From: Apibacter mensalis
GTDB taxonomy: Bacteria > Bacteroidota > Bacteroidia > Flavobacteriales > Weeksellaceae
Direction of reading: 5' to 3'
DNA: 64,000 nucleotides
Assembly: GCF_001418685.1 (NCBI RefSeq)
Contig: NZ_LIVM01000004.1
Location: 62,001 to 126,000 of the forward strand
The notes beneath the pieces are model-generated. The model was not told the DNA's origin. It worked only from the letters and a program-made list of their open reading frames with translations, and did not search any database. Both the position numbers and the translations under genes were made by a program. Positions 53,749-62,091 of this stretch are shown piece by piece (the stretch's first letter is position 1; the number at the start of each line of letters is the position of its first letter).

Positions 53749-54351
53749 TTAGAATTTATATCCTACACTTACTACCAGTGAATTTTGTCTTTTTTCTAAT
53801 TTAAAAGCTTCACCGGTACGTTTCTTAACAAAATTAGTTTGACTTTTATTAAACCCGAATTCGTAGCGCACATCGAAAGTAAGTTTAGCTAAATCAAATC
53901 CGCCCCCTACTTGACCGGCAAGTGAAAAATCGTCTGTTTTAGTCTTTCTTATTCCTTTTAAAGAAATATCTTCATTTAAAGAAATTGAAAAAACAGGACC
54001 CGCATATAACCGGGTAACTTCTAAAAATTTAGAACCCAATAGAATAGGAATATCCAAACGATTAGAATGTGCAGTAAATTCACCATCATCACTATAATCG
54101 AAATTAGTTTTCATCGATGAAAAATAAATTTCAGGCTGGATAAACCAATCAATAAATTTTATACGACTAAAAAATCCGGCGTGCCATCCAATATTATCTG
54201 TGGCTTTACTTTCCTTACTATTGGTTACTGTCTGTTTTAAGCTGCCTTTATACCCAAATGCCATTCCTGCTTTTGCTCCAAAATCCACTTGTTGCGCATA
54301 AGTAATTATTGAAATAAAAAGTGAAAATAGTATCGGAATTAGTCTTTTCAT
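53749..54351 (-). CDS. Outer-membrane beta-barrel protein
   Basis: About 200 residues from ATG 54351, which yields the signal peptide MKRLIPILFSLFISIITYAQ. The mature part is a porin-family (PorT/OmpA-like) eight-stranded barrel: VDFGAKAGMAFGYKG, WHAGFFSRIKFIDWFIQPEI, LYAGPVFSISL, and the C-terminal strand NSLVVSVGYKF with terminal Phe. The open frame from TTG 54381 is rejected because a -7 box lies there. A structural or small-solute role in the outer membrane is likely; no substrate can be given. Confidence 0.8.
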   Translation of the reverse strand: MKRLIPILFSLFISIITYAQQVDFGAKAGMAFGYKGSLKQTVTNSKESKATDNIGWHAGFFSRIKFIDWFIQPEIYFSSMKTNFDYSDDGEFTAHSNRLDIPILLGSKFLEVTRLYAGPVFSISLNEDISLKGIRKTKTDDFSLAGQVGGGFDLAKLTFDVRYEFGFNKSQTNFVKKRTGEAFKLEKRQNSLVVSVGYKF

Positions 54352-54378
54352 AGGAAATGTTTTTTGCTTAATTTTTTC

Positions 54379-54386
54379 CAAAGATA
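54379..54386 (-). promoter_or_regulatory. -7 box TATCTTTG for the beta-barrel operon
   Basis: CAAAGATA on the plus strand reads TATCTTTG on the minus strand, an exact TAnnTTTG match, and decides the start of the beta-barrel gene at 54351. Confidence 0.6.
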
Positions 54387-54435
54387 ATTATTATTTATTA
54401 CATTTGAAGAAGATTAAATTTTTAAGGATAGAGTC

Positions 54436-55128
54436 ATGGAAATAATATATTACGGACATGCATGTTTTGGATTTAAAACCTCGTCGTCTACAGTCTTGAT
54501 TGATCCATTTATTTCAGGTAATGAATTAGCGAAAGATATAGATGTTAATGAAATTAAAGCAGATTATATTTTTTTGACCCATGCCCATTATGATCATATA
54601 TTGGATGTGGAGACCATTGCTAGAAACAATAATTCTCAAATTTTGACCAATCCGGAAATTTGTGCTTATTATGAAAAATTGGGTTTTAATGTTATCCCCA
54701 TGAATATTGGAGGGGTTAAGAAATTTGATTTTGGTAAAATAAAAATGGTATCGGCTTTACATAGTTCTTCTTTTCCAGATGGAACCTATGGAGGATTGGC
54801 TTGTGGTTACTTAATGAAGATGGACGGAAAAGTAATTTACTTTTCTGGTGATACGTCTCTTACTACAGACATGAAACTTCTTCCGTTTATCTATGGATAC
54901 ATCAATGTAGCCATATTACCTATTGGTAATACGTATACGATGGGAGGATATGATGCTGTAGTTGCGGCGAAATTTGTTAAAACTAAAAATGCTATTGCTT
55001 CTCATTACGACACTTTTCCTGCCATAAAAGTTAATAAGGATAAAGCAAAACATTTGTTTTTAGCAGAAGGAAAACGTTTAACTTTTTTATCTATAGGAGA
55101 ATCCGTGGATATTTGTAAATTTGAATAG
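54436..55128 (+). CDS. UPF0173 metal-dependent hydrolase (metallo-beta-lactamase fold)
   Basis: A 230-residue cytoplasmic protein of the UPF0173 group. It starts MEIIYYGHACFGFKTSSST and has the metal ligands in THAHYDHILD (HxHxDH), HSSSFPDGTYGGLACGYLM, FSGDTSLTTDM (Asp bridging ligand) and SHYDTFPAIK (last His). The substrate is not known. It is divergent from the beta-barrel gene, with 84 bases between the starts. Confidence 0.9.
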   Translation: MEIIYYGHACFGFKTSSSTVLIDPFISGNELAKDIDVNEIKADYIFLTHAHYDHILDVETIARNNNSQILTNPEICAYYEKLGFNVIPMNIGGVKKFDFGKIKMVSALHSSSFPDGTYGGLACGYLMKMDGKVIYFSGDTSLTTDMKLLPFIYGYINVAILPIGNTYTMGGYDAVVAAKFVKTKNAIASHYDTFPAIKVNKDKAKHLFLAEGKRLTFLSIGESVDICKFE

Positions 55129-55210
55129 TTTTTTAATTACCTAAAATTTGATAATTTAGACTGTATAAAGAAAAAAAATTCGACAGAATACATATTTTAC
55201 AAAAAAAATT

Positions 55211-57250
55211 ATGAATAATAATTTATTAGTGGAAAAATTTAATACACCTTACGAAAGTATTCCTTTCGAAAATATTAAACAAGAAGAATTTAGACCAGCG
55301 ATAGAACAGGCCATTGATGATGCCAGGAAAGAAATTGATGAAATAGTTCAAAATACAGATCCACCTAATTTTGTAAATACTATAGTAGCTTTAGAAAATG
55401 TCGGAAAAAAACTTACTGTAATTTCCTCTACCTTCTTTAATTTAAATTCAGCTGAAACTAGTGATTATTTGCAGAGCCTGGCAGAAGAAATATCTCCAAT
55501 GCTGACGGAATATGCCAATGATATTATACTTAATGAGCAATTATTTGATAAAATAAAAATTGTTTACGAAACTACCTTAAAATCAAAACTAAGCCAAGAA
55601 GAAGTTCGACTTTTAGATAAAACGTATAAGGATTTTTCGAAAAATGGAGCTCTATTATCTCCGGAGGATAAAAATAATCTTCGTCAAATCTCTAATGAAT
55701 TAGCAGTTTTATCCGTCAAATTTGGTCAAAATGTCTTAAAGGAGACTAATGATTATTATCTTCATATATCCGAAAATAAGGATATGGAAGGAATTCCGGA
55801 ATCTATTAAGGAAATGGCCAGGAAAGAAGCGGAAAACAGAAATTTGAAAGGGTGGGTTTTTACTTTACATTATCCAAGTTATGTGCCTTTTATTACCTAT
55901 ACAACAAACCGAGAGTTACGTAAGGAAATTTATACTGCTTACATGCAGCGAGCATGTAAAGATAATGAGTATAATAACGAAGAGATTATCCATAAAATCG
56001 TTGAATTACGAAGTAAGAAAGCTAAATTGCTAGGTTTCAATACCTATGCAGATTTGATTTTACAGGAAAGAATGGCTTCTAGTCCTAAACTTGTATATGA
56101 TTTTTTATATGATTTGTTACATCAAGCCAAGCCATTTGCTCAAAAAGAAATTGAAAACTTAAAAAATATAGCTTCACGAGATGGGATTTTAGAGCTTATG
56201 CCTTTTGATCATGCCTATTATGTTGAAAAATTAAGACAAGAAAAATTTTCGTTTTCAGAAGAAGAGCTTAAACCCTATTTCCCATTAAATCAGGTTTTAA
56301 ATGCTGCATTTGATGTTGCAAAGAAATTATACGGGTTGACTTTTAAAGAAAGGAAAGATATTCAAAAATATCATTCAGAAGTTAAAGTGTATGAAGTAGT
56401 AAATGACAAAGGGAAGCATCAGGCATTGTTGTATACTGACTTTTTTCCACGAGCCGGGAAAAGGGCAGGAGCTTGGATGACTTCCTATAAGGGACAATTT
56501 AAAACGTTAAGCGATAACATTAGGCCACATATATCCATAGTTTGTAATTTTTCTCGACCTAACGGAGACATGCCTTCTTTATTGACATTTAGTGAAGTTA
56601 CCACGCTTTTCCATGAATTTGGACATGCATTGCATGGTATTTTAGCTAATACAACATTTGAGTCATTATCAGGAACCAATGTGTATTGGGATTTTGTTGA
56701 ATTACCTTCTCAATTTATGGAAAATTATGTATTTGAAAAGGAATTTTTAAAAACTTTTGCTCTTCATTATCAAAAAGGAGAGATGTTAGACGAGGAAAAA
56801 ATTGATAAAATTGTAGCTTCTGCAAACTTTATGCAAGGGTATCAAACACTTCGTCAAATTGGCTTAGGTCTTTTAGATATGGCCTATCATACCGATGAAT
56901 TAAACTCTGAAGAAGGTATAGAAGATTTTGAAGTAAAAATGATTAAAGAAACCCAATTATATCCTCACATTAAAAATACGTGTATAAGTACTTCATTTTC
57001 ACATATATTTCAAGGTGGATATGCTGCAGGGTATTATTCATATAAATGGGCTGAAGTATTAGATGCGGATGCTTTTGATTTCTTCAAAGAAAGAGGGATT
57101 TTTGATAAAGAAACAGCCAACAAATTTGAAAGTTTATTAAGTAAAGGAGGAACTGAGGACCCCATGGAATTGTATATAAGTTTCAGAGGGAGAAGGCCTC
57201 AATCCGATGCCTTATTAAAACGGGCCGGTTTATTGGATACCAATTCATAA
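55211..57250 (+). CDS. dcp: M3 family oligopeptidase (Dcp-like)
   Basis: A 679-residue zinc metallopeptidase of family M3 without a signal peptide, so cytoplasmic. The active site is TLFHEFGHALHGIL (HExxH), with the third ligand Glu in SLSGTNVYWDFVELPSQFMENY. FPRAGKRAGAWMTSY and the C-terminal GGYAAGYYSYKWAEVLDADAFD are conserved in the Dcp/oligopeptidase A branch. It degrades short peptides, either as a dipeptidyl carboxypeptidase or as an oligopeptidase. Confidence 0.93.
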   Translation: MNNNLLVEKFNTPYESIPFENIKQEEFRPAIEQAIDDARKEIDEIVQNTDPPNFVNTIVALENVGKKLTVISSTFFNLNSAETSDYLQSLAEEISPMLTEYANDIILNEQLFDKIKIVYETTLKSKLSQEEVRLLDKTYKDFSKNGALLSPEDKNNLRQISNELAVLSVKFGQNVLKETNDYYLHISENKDMEGIPESIKEMARKEAENRNLKGWVFTLHYPSYVPFITYTTNRELRKEIYTAYMQRACKDNEYNNEEIIHKIVELRSKKAKLLGFNTYADLILQERMASSPKLVYDFLYDLLHQAKPFAQKEIENLKNIASRDGILELMPFDHAYYVEKLRQEKFSFSEEELKPYFPLNQVLNAAFDVAKKLYGLTFKERKDIQKYHSEVKVYEVVNDKGKHQALLYTDFFPRAGKRAGAWMTSYKGQFKTLSDNIRPHISIVCNFSRPNGDMPSLLTFSEVTTLFHEFGHALHGILANTTFESLSGTNVYWDFVELPSQFMENYVFEKEFLKTFALHYQKGEMLDEEKIDKIVASANFMQGYQTLRQIGLGLLDMAYHTDELNSEEGIEDFEVKMIKETQLYPHIKNTCISTSFSHIFQGGYAAGYYSYKWAEVLDADAFDFFKERGIFDKETANKFESLLSKGGTEDPMELYISFRGRRPQSDALLKRAGLLDTNS

Positions 57251-57273
57251 GTAGAATTCAAAGTTTTGGAAAT

Positions 57274-57312
57274 AATAAAAAATAGTTTGATCATTTCAAA
57301 CCATTTTTTATT
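57274..57312. terminator. Bidirectional terminator between dcp and the acyltransferase gene
   Basis: An A/T-flanked hairpin with core GTTTGA/TCAAAC (57285-57301) and outer AATAAAAAAT/ATTTTTTATT arms (57274-57312) terminates both strands; it lies 23 bases after the dcp stop. Confidence 0.85.
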
Positions 57313-57398
57313 CTGTTTATTTTTAACTTTACGGAGATAAGGATTCTTATTTAAATATTTGCACCTATTCTAAATAATTATATAATAAGAGTGATTTA

Positions 57399-58304
57399 TT
57401 AAATAATGTTAATATTTTTAAATTTATCAAACCATTTGAAATTTCTGTAAAATACATAATGATTTGTTGTAGCTCCAAAACTTTTATTAAAATTAGCTAT
57501 TCCGACAATCATGGAGCCTTCGAAATCAAAAATTAATTTTTGATTTGAATAGTTTTTTATTACTGTGTCTATAAGATAGGCATAAGAATTTTTAATTTCA
57601 GATTCTTTGATTCGTACCGACAATAAATTTATGATTCTTCCTTTGGAAAAAATAAGCCATAAATAGACAATAGGAATATTTTCTTTATTAAAAAGGGTAT
57701 ATTGTTTCAACACTTTTTTACGGTCCAATTCTTGTAAAAGTGTATTTAAAATATTGAGTTGAGATGCTAATAATATTCGATTCAGATTTTTACCGAGTAA
57801 TCCTGTAACAATAGAACCAGTATATTTTTCTTCAATTTTAATATTGGATAATAAATAATTTTTAAGAACTCTTTTTTTGTTTGTATTATAATTATTTAAA
57901 AGGGTTAAATAATCGCAATCTAAATTCAATACTTGATTATCTCTTTTTAAATAATCAGAAGGAAAATATGGTGTGTTTTCTTCATTAAAACAATAGCTTC
58001 TGACTTTATATTTTGTTAAAAAAGATAAAAAAAGATTGAATATTTCAACAGATATATTTTCTTTATAAAATATACCTAATTGTTGGCAAAAAATAGGTTG
58101 AATTACAAATTTAAATCCCAATTTTTTTTGGTAGGGAATTGGCATTACCGCTTCATAATCGTTTAAAACCAAGACATCATAACCATCAGGAGAAACAATA
58201 GATAAATACCATAATTCAGCATATATTCTGTAATTCAAGCATTGATGCAAACAAACGGAATACTTCGTTTTATCAATGGTTTTGTGGGTATATTTGTAGA
58301 TCAT
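57399..58304 (-). CDS. Acyltransferase-like protein (GNAT/FemAB-type, tentative)
   Basis: A 301-residue soluble protein I do not recognise with certainty. It reads LNYRIYAELWYLSIVSPDGY, YEAVMPIPYQKKLGFKFVIQ, PIFCQQLGIFYKENI, and later NTNKKRVLKNY and LIFDFEGSMIVGIANFNKSF. The PIF-QQLG and F-D-F-E-G-S segments resemble GNAT/FemAB-type proteins found beside polysaccharide genes in Bacteroidota. It overlaps the upstream polysaccharide deacetylase gene by 32 bases, so both act in the same process, probably modification of a glycan or peptidoglycan. No membrane segment is seen. Confidence 0.55.
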   Translation of the reverse strand: MIYKYTHKTIDKTKYSVCLHQCLNYRIYAELWYLSIVSPDGYDVLVLNDYEAVMPIPYQKKLGFKFVIQPIFCQQLGIFYKENISVEIFNLFLSFLTKYKVRSYCFNEENTPYFPSDYLKRDNQVLNLDCDYLTLLNNYNTNKKRVLKNYLLSNIKIEEKYTGSIVTGLLGKNLNRILLASQLNILNTLLQELDRKKVLKQYTLFNKENIPIVYLWLIFSKGRIINLLSVRIKESEIKNSYAYLIDTVIKNYSNQKLIFDFEGSMIVGIANFNKSFGATTNHYVFYRNFKWFDKFKNINII

Positions 58305-59544
58305 TGGCTTTGAAAATTAATTTTTCATATACGTTTCTCCATAATTCCCATTCTCCATAATTGGATAAGCTGTCATTATGAAAAATAGATATAAAAGTTC
58401 CGTTTACTTTTTTTACCGAATCAAGTAAATTCAATATTTTATTTTCTGCTTCCTCAATAGATAGTTTCATGTAATTTTTAAGAGTTACATCCATCACACA
58501 GAACGGATAAATTTTTAATTCGGAAATTTTATTATTCTTTAAATCAAACCAATAAAAAGGAGTACAAGTACCGGCTCTAAATCCAATATGATCCTGAAAA
58601 CCCATTGAAAAATCTGCTGATATATTTAAATTAATAAGATTATAATAGGTGTTGGGTAAATGAAGTTTTATAAAATGTTGTCTGGAAAAGGATATTTTTT
58701 GTTGTAAAAGTTTTTCAAGAGCTAATTTTTCCATTTTCAAAATGGTAAAATCTTTATTGGATTCATAGCTGGGATGAAGCCCGATAGTACTATAATCTTG
58801 ATTATATAATTGACATATCAACTTACGGTAAGCTATATTTTTTGGATGATGATTAGTATCCCATCTACCTCCTAATCCAAAGGAAATAAAGTAAAAAGTA
58901 GGGATATTTAAATGTTTAATGTAAGGGTAAATAAAATAGGGATCCAATTTTAATCCTGATAAAACTAAGATTTGGTGATAAAAATCTTTCCATCGGAAAG
59001 TTAGTCCCTTTTTTCCTAGAGATTTAAAATTCTTAAACCAAAATTTATTTTTATATAACCAAGCATGATCTATATCTATAGTATTTATAAATGTAAATTT
59101 CCGATTTTTATAAACTAGAGATGGGAATTTTTTTTTAAGTTGATTAAATAAATCGAATGCAAAGGTATCAATCCAGGGAATTAACGGATCGATTTTTCCT
59201 TTAACCAATGAAGCTTTATAGGAAAATCTATGATGAATATCTTCTTGATAAGGCAAATATTCTTCATATCTTGAAAGTAAAAAAAAAGTGGTTGCAAATG
59301 GATCATTTAAAATTTCAATCAGATTTTGCGATTTAATATCAGTTTCAAATAATAAATTACAAGAGGAAAAATGAATTTCGTTTTTTAAACTAGAAAAAGA
59401 ATATGAAAATTTTGGTGATGATTCATAAATAAAATTATTACTGCAGTTCGTGAGTCGGAAAGAAATTCCTAAAATTTTTTCGAAAATAAAAGAAAAGGTA
59501 TACTTAATTCTTTCGCTGAATACAGGAACATATATTAGAATCAT
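58273..59544 (-). CDS. Polysaccharide deacetylase family protein (DUF7033-type N-terminus)
   Basis: About 423 residues from ATG 59544 (MILIYVPVFSERIKYTFSFI); a GTG at 59559 is the alternative. The N-terminal half (to about 110) is the accessory domain usual in this Bacteroidota group (FLLSRYEEYLPY, FAFDLFNQLKKKFPSL). The catalytic NodB-like part shows FINTIDIDHAW (motif 1, Asp-x-Asp), TIGLHPSYESN (motif 2), FSRQHFIKLHLP (motif 3), and ISIFHNDSLSNYGEW near the end. It probably deacetylates a surface glycan. It starts 15 bases after the radC stop. Confidence 0.8.
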   Translation of the reverse strand: MILIYVPVFSERIKYTFSFIFEKILGISFRLTNCSNNFIYESSPKFSYSFSSLKNEIHFSSCNLLFETDIKSQNLIEILNDPFATTFFLLSRYEEYLPYQEDIHHRFSYKASLVKGKIDPLIPWIDTFAFDLFNQLKKKFPSLVYKNRKFTFINTIDIDHAWLYKNKFWFKNFKSLGKKGLTFRWKDFYHQILVLSGLKLDPYFIYPYIKHLNIPTFYFISFGLGGRWDTNHHPKNIAYRKLICQLYNQDYSTIGLHPSYESNKDFTILKMEKLALEKLLQQKISFSRQHFIKLHLPNTYYNLINLNISADFSMGFQDHIGFRAGTCTPFYWFDLKNNKISELKIYPFCVMDVTLKNYMKLSIEEAENKILNLLDSVKKVNGTFISIFHNDSLSNYGEWELWRNVYEKLIFKANDLQIYPQNH

Positions 59545-59559
59545 AGGAATTGATATCAC

Positions 59560-60237
59560 TCATAATAAATTTTCATCAGCAAAACTAAAATAAGAAGTTT
59601 GAGTAACAATTAAATGATCTATAAGTATGATATTCAATAAGCTTCCTGCTTTTTTAATTTCTTGAGTTATTTGCATATCAGAATTGCTGGGCTGTATGTT
59701 CCCCGAAGGATGATTATGAGATATGATTAGTGAAACTGAATTGAGCTCTAAGGCATGTTTAAAAATAAGTCTATTATCTACCATTGTACCTGTTATCCCC
59801 CCTTGAGAAATTTTTTCTTTACTTAATATTTTATTGGATCTACTCAGATAAATAACCCAAAATTCTTCAATCATCAGATCACCAATAATAGGTTGAAGAA
59901 TATTAAAAGCATCTTTAGAAGAAGAAATACTTTCTTTTTTTAGTGCCTGTTGTAAGGATTTTCGTCTACCAATTTCAAGAGAAGTAATAATTTCAATTGC
60001 TTTGACTTTTCCTACTCCGTTGAATTTGCATAAATCTCGTATAGAAAGTTTTGCCAATTCATTCCAATTATGATTTACGGAGGATAATATACGTTGAGCA
60101 AGGGTAATACTGCTTTCCGATTTTGATCCGCTTCCTAAAATAATAGCAAGAAGCTCAGCATCCGATAAGGCTTGTTTGCCTTTGATTAGTAATTTTTCTC
60201 TGGGTCTTTCTTCTTCAGCTAATGATTTTATATTCAT
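59560..60237 (-). CDS. radC: RadC family JAB-domain protein
   Basis: A 225-residue protein (ATG 60237, preferred over TTG 60243). An N-terminal helix-hairpin-helix-like region (LAEEERPREKLLIKGKQALS, LCKFNGVGKVKAIEI) precedes a JAMM/MPN+ metal-binding domain with IEEFWVIYLSRSN and SLIISHNHPSGNIQPSNSD (H-x-H-P-S-G). The DNA-repair role once assigned to RadC is not well supported; a DNA-linked hydrolase activity is plausible. It lies 5 bases downstream of the DUF7935 gene stop. Confidence 0.9.
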   Translation of the reverse strand: MNIKSLAEEERPREKLLIKGKQALSDAELLAIILGSGSKSESSITLAQRILSSVNHNWNELAKLSIRDLCKFNGVGKVKAIEIITSLEIGRRKSLQQALKKESISSSKDAFNILQPIIGDLMIEEFWVIYLSRSNKILSKEKISQGGITGTMVDNRLIFKHALELNSVSLIISHNHPSGNIQPSNSDMQITQEIKKAGSLLNIILIDHLIVTQTSYFSFADENLL

Positions 60238-60248
60238 GCTCAATATTT

Positions 60249-60758
60249 TTAGATTCCGTTTTGGATATCTTTTTGTAAATATAATATTGCGGTAGAGGAA
60301 GGAGAAGCATCTTCCATAGATTGTTTAATGATTTCCTCTTGTATCTCTTTTATAGAGGATTCCTTCTTAGCTTCAATGGTATTTTTTATGAGCAATTGGG
60401 TTGCATTCTTTGCAGATAAGATTATTTTCCATGAATTTGGGCTTATATAGAGTTGTTGAGCCAAGTTATGTTCAAATTCTGTTTGTATAGTTTCTATTAA
60501 AGTAAATTCATAGGATTTAATATCTTCCGTTGGATTGACACGGCGTATTAAAGAACTGGGGCGTATTCTTTCTAAAAAGAGAGTCATTCGTTCATAAGCT
60601 TGTAGTTTATGGGGTACTATATTTTCAGAATATTTTAAACGTAATTCAAAATTTCTTCTGTCTTTTTCAGATTGTAAAAAGCGAGTAAGCATAAACATAA
60701 ACGCTCCAATAAAGAGCAGTAAAATTAAAAGAAATACAAGTAACATAGATATTTCCAT
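60249..60758 (-). CDS. DUF7935-type membrane-anchored protein
   Basis: A 169-residue protein with one N-terminal membrane helix (MLLVFLLILLLFIGAFMFML) and a helical cytoplasmic region containing LQAYERMTLFLERIRPSSLI and EFEHNLAQQLYISPNSW. This arrangement is the DUF7935 family, found throughout Flavobacteriia and of unknown role. It is the first gene of the operon with radC and has a clear -7 box. Confidence 0.8.
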   Translation of the reverse strand: MEISMLLVFLLILLLFIGAFMFMLTRFLQSEKDRRNFELRLKYSENIVPHKLQAYERMTLFLERIRPSSLIRRVNPTEDIKSYEFTLIETIQTEFEHNLAQQLYISPNSWKIILSAKNATQLLIKNTIEAKKESSIKEIQEEIIKQSMEDASPSSTAILYLQKDIQNGI

Positions 60759-60783
60759 AATATTTATATAATTTAGGCAACAA

Positions 60784-60791
60784 CAAAAATA
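60784..60791 (-). promoter_or_regulatory. -7 box TATTTTTG
   Basis: CAAAAATA on the plus strand reads TATTTTTG on the minus strand, an exact TAnnTTTG match 25 bases before the DUF7935 ATG. Confidence 0.5.
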
Positions 60792-60901
60792 CTATTTTAT
60801 ATTAAAAAATACTTCTTATAAGATTACATATTAAAAAAAATAATTTTTTTTCATTGATACTAATGTATTTAGCTTAGGGTATGAAAAAAAAATAAAAAAT
60901 A

Positions 60902-60933
60902 TTTGGAACATATATAAATTTATTCTATATTTG
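60902..60933 (+). promoter_or_regulatory. Promoter TTTG-N20-TATATTTG of tRNA-Asn
   Basis: TTTG (60902-60905) and TATATTTG (60926-60933) are exactly 20 bases apart, matching the Bacteroidota consensus; the tRNA starts 12 bases after the -7 box. Confidence 0.8.
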
Positions 60934-60945
60934 CACTCACAAAAT

Positions 60946-61019
60946 TCCTCCTTAGCTCAGTCGGTTAGAGCATCTGACTGTTAATCAGAGGGTCGCTGGT
61001 TCGAGCCCAGCAGGAGGAG
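60946..61019 (+). tRNA. tRNA-Asn (GTT anticodon)
   Basis: A 74-base cloverleaf. The acceptor stem pairs TCCTCCT (60946-60952) with AGGAGGA (61012-61018) plus discriminator G. The D arm is GCTC-AGTCGGTTA-GAGC, the anticodon arm TCTGA-CTGTTAA-TCAGA with GTT at positions 34-36 (Asn), and the T arm GCTGG-TTCGAGC-CCAGC. CCA is not encoded. It is followed by a strong terminator and stands at the edge of a compositionally different region with T6SS genes. Confidence 0.95.
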
Positions 61020-61031
61020 CAAATGAATGTC

Positions 61032-61064
61032 AAAGAGTTACAAATCTTTTGTAACTCTTTTTTT
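61032..61064 (+). terminator. Terminator after tRNA-Asn
   Basis: A 13-bp perfect stem AAAGAGTTACAAA/TTTGTAACTCTTT (61032-61060) with a 3-base loop is followed by TTTT. Confidence 0.9.
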
Positions 61065-61634
61065 ATACCCTGTGCACACAATTTGCACACAGATATTTTT
61101 TATTATATTCCTGTCCCATTTTTTAATTTCCTCCAATTAAACTTTTCTGCAATATAAAATCCATTTTCACTCACAAGAGGGTTCGGGTTTTATCCCGAAC
61201 AGGTAGGTAGCCATGTAATAGGAAATGATAATGACCGGTACATGGCGGCGGTTGACTGATTCCGATTTTAAAACGGTGAGACAAACTATACCCTGTCGTT
61301 TTGAGTAACACATTTAAAAACATATTTTTTTAATTCATAAAAAAGCAAATCAATCCATAAACAAACAGCATAAAAACCATCAAGTTCATTCCATAAAAAT
61401 GAACCTTTATATCTCAACCCTAAAATAAACAACCAACATAAAAAACATCAGATATAAGTAAAAAGCGGCATATAAAAAACACCAAATATTAATCCTGAAA
61501 CAAGATACGATAAAAATCACCTTATTCTTTTTAAGCATAAAATAACCCTTATTTACAACTATTTTAAAAAAATGACGTATATTGCGAACTTGTGAAGTTA
61601 AATCAATCGAATACTAATTCTATAAATTTTACTT
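61065..61634. other. Island-edge noncoding region with hairpins and a short ORF remnant
   Basis: About 570 bases without an intact gene. Near the tRNA, TGCACAC occurs twice four bases apart (61074-61091). On the minus strand a stop-bounded frame without a start codon reads LVSENGFYIAEKFNWRKLKN then GTGI and stop; it may be a gene remnant. Hairpins are GTTCGGG/CCCGAAC (61181-61200) and GCCATGTA/TACATGGC (61210-61246). The rest up to hcp is A-rich with a weak promoter-like TATATTGCG. Confidence 0.4.
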
Positions 61635-62027
61635 ATGTCATCGTTCCTTGCAAAATTAGAAATTGACGGAGAAACCTATACCGTCTTAAAATGCAACTAC
61701 AATTTTAAAAAGCCAACCGATTCCACCACTAAGCCCTCGGGCGAGGTAAGCGGTGGAAAGATTAAATTAACCCTTGAAAGTCGTGGTAATGTCAGTTTTT
61801 TAGAGTGGATTATGGCACCCGATAAAGAAAAAGACGGCACAATTACCTTTTTCAGACGTGATGCTATCAGTAAATTACTTGAAATACAGTTAAAAAAAGC
61901 CTATTGCATTAAATTTAAAGAAAAATTTAATGCCGTTGACAATCAGCCGATGCAAATCACCCTGACGCTCGTTGCCCGCTCTTTAAAGTTCAATCATCTG
62001 GAATACCAAAACGATTGGACCATGTAA
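61635..62027 (+). CDS. tssD: T6SS tube protein Hcp (TssD), Bacteroidota type
   Basis: A 130-residue Hcp-like protein that would form the inner tube of a type VI secretion apparatus. The N-terminus SSFLAKLEIDGETYTVLKCN, VSGGKIKLTLESRGNVSFLEW and the closing beta segment QPMQITLTLVARSLKFNHLE are typical of the TssD proteins of the Bacteroidota subtype (T6SSiii), which are shorter than proteobacterial Hcp. Codon and base use are visibly richer in G and C than in upstream genes. vgrG starts 65 bases downstream. Core sheath and baseplate genes presumably lie to the right. Confidence 0.87.
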   Translation: MSSFLAKLEIDGETYTVLKCNYNFKKPTDSTTKPSGEVSGGKIKLTLESRGNVSFLEWIMAPDKEKDGTITFFRRDAISKLLEIQLKKAYCIKFKEKFNAVDNQPMQITLTLVARSLKFNHLEYQNDWTM

Positions 62028-62091
62028 ATCGGCAAACCCAACATAAAATTTAATCATTTTTTATTATAAAACCTTTTATTTATGAGTACCT

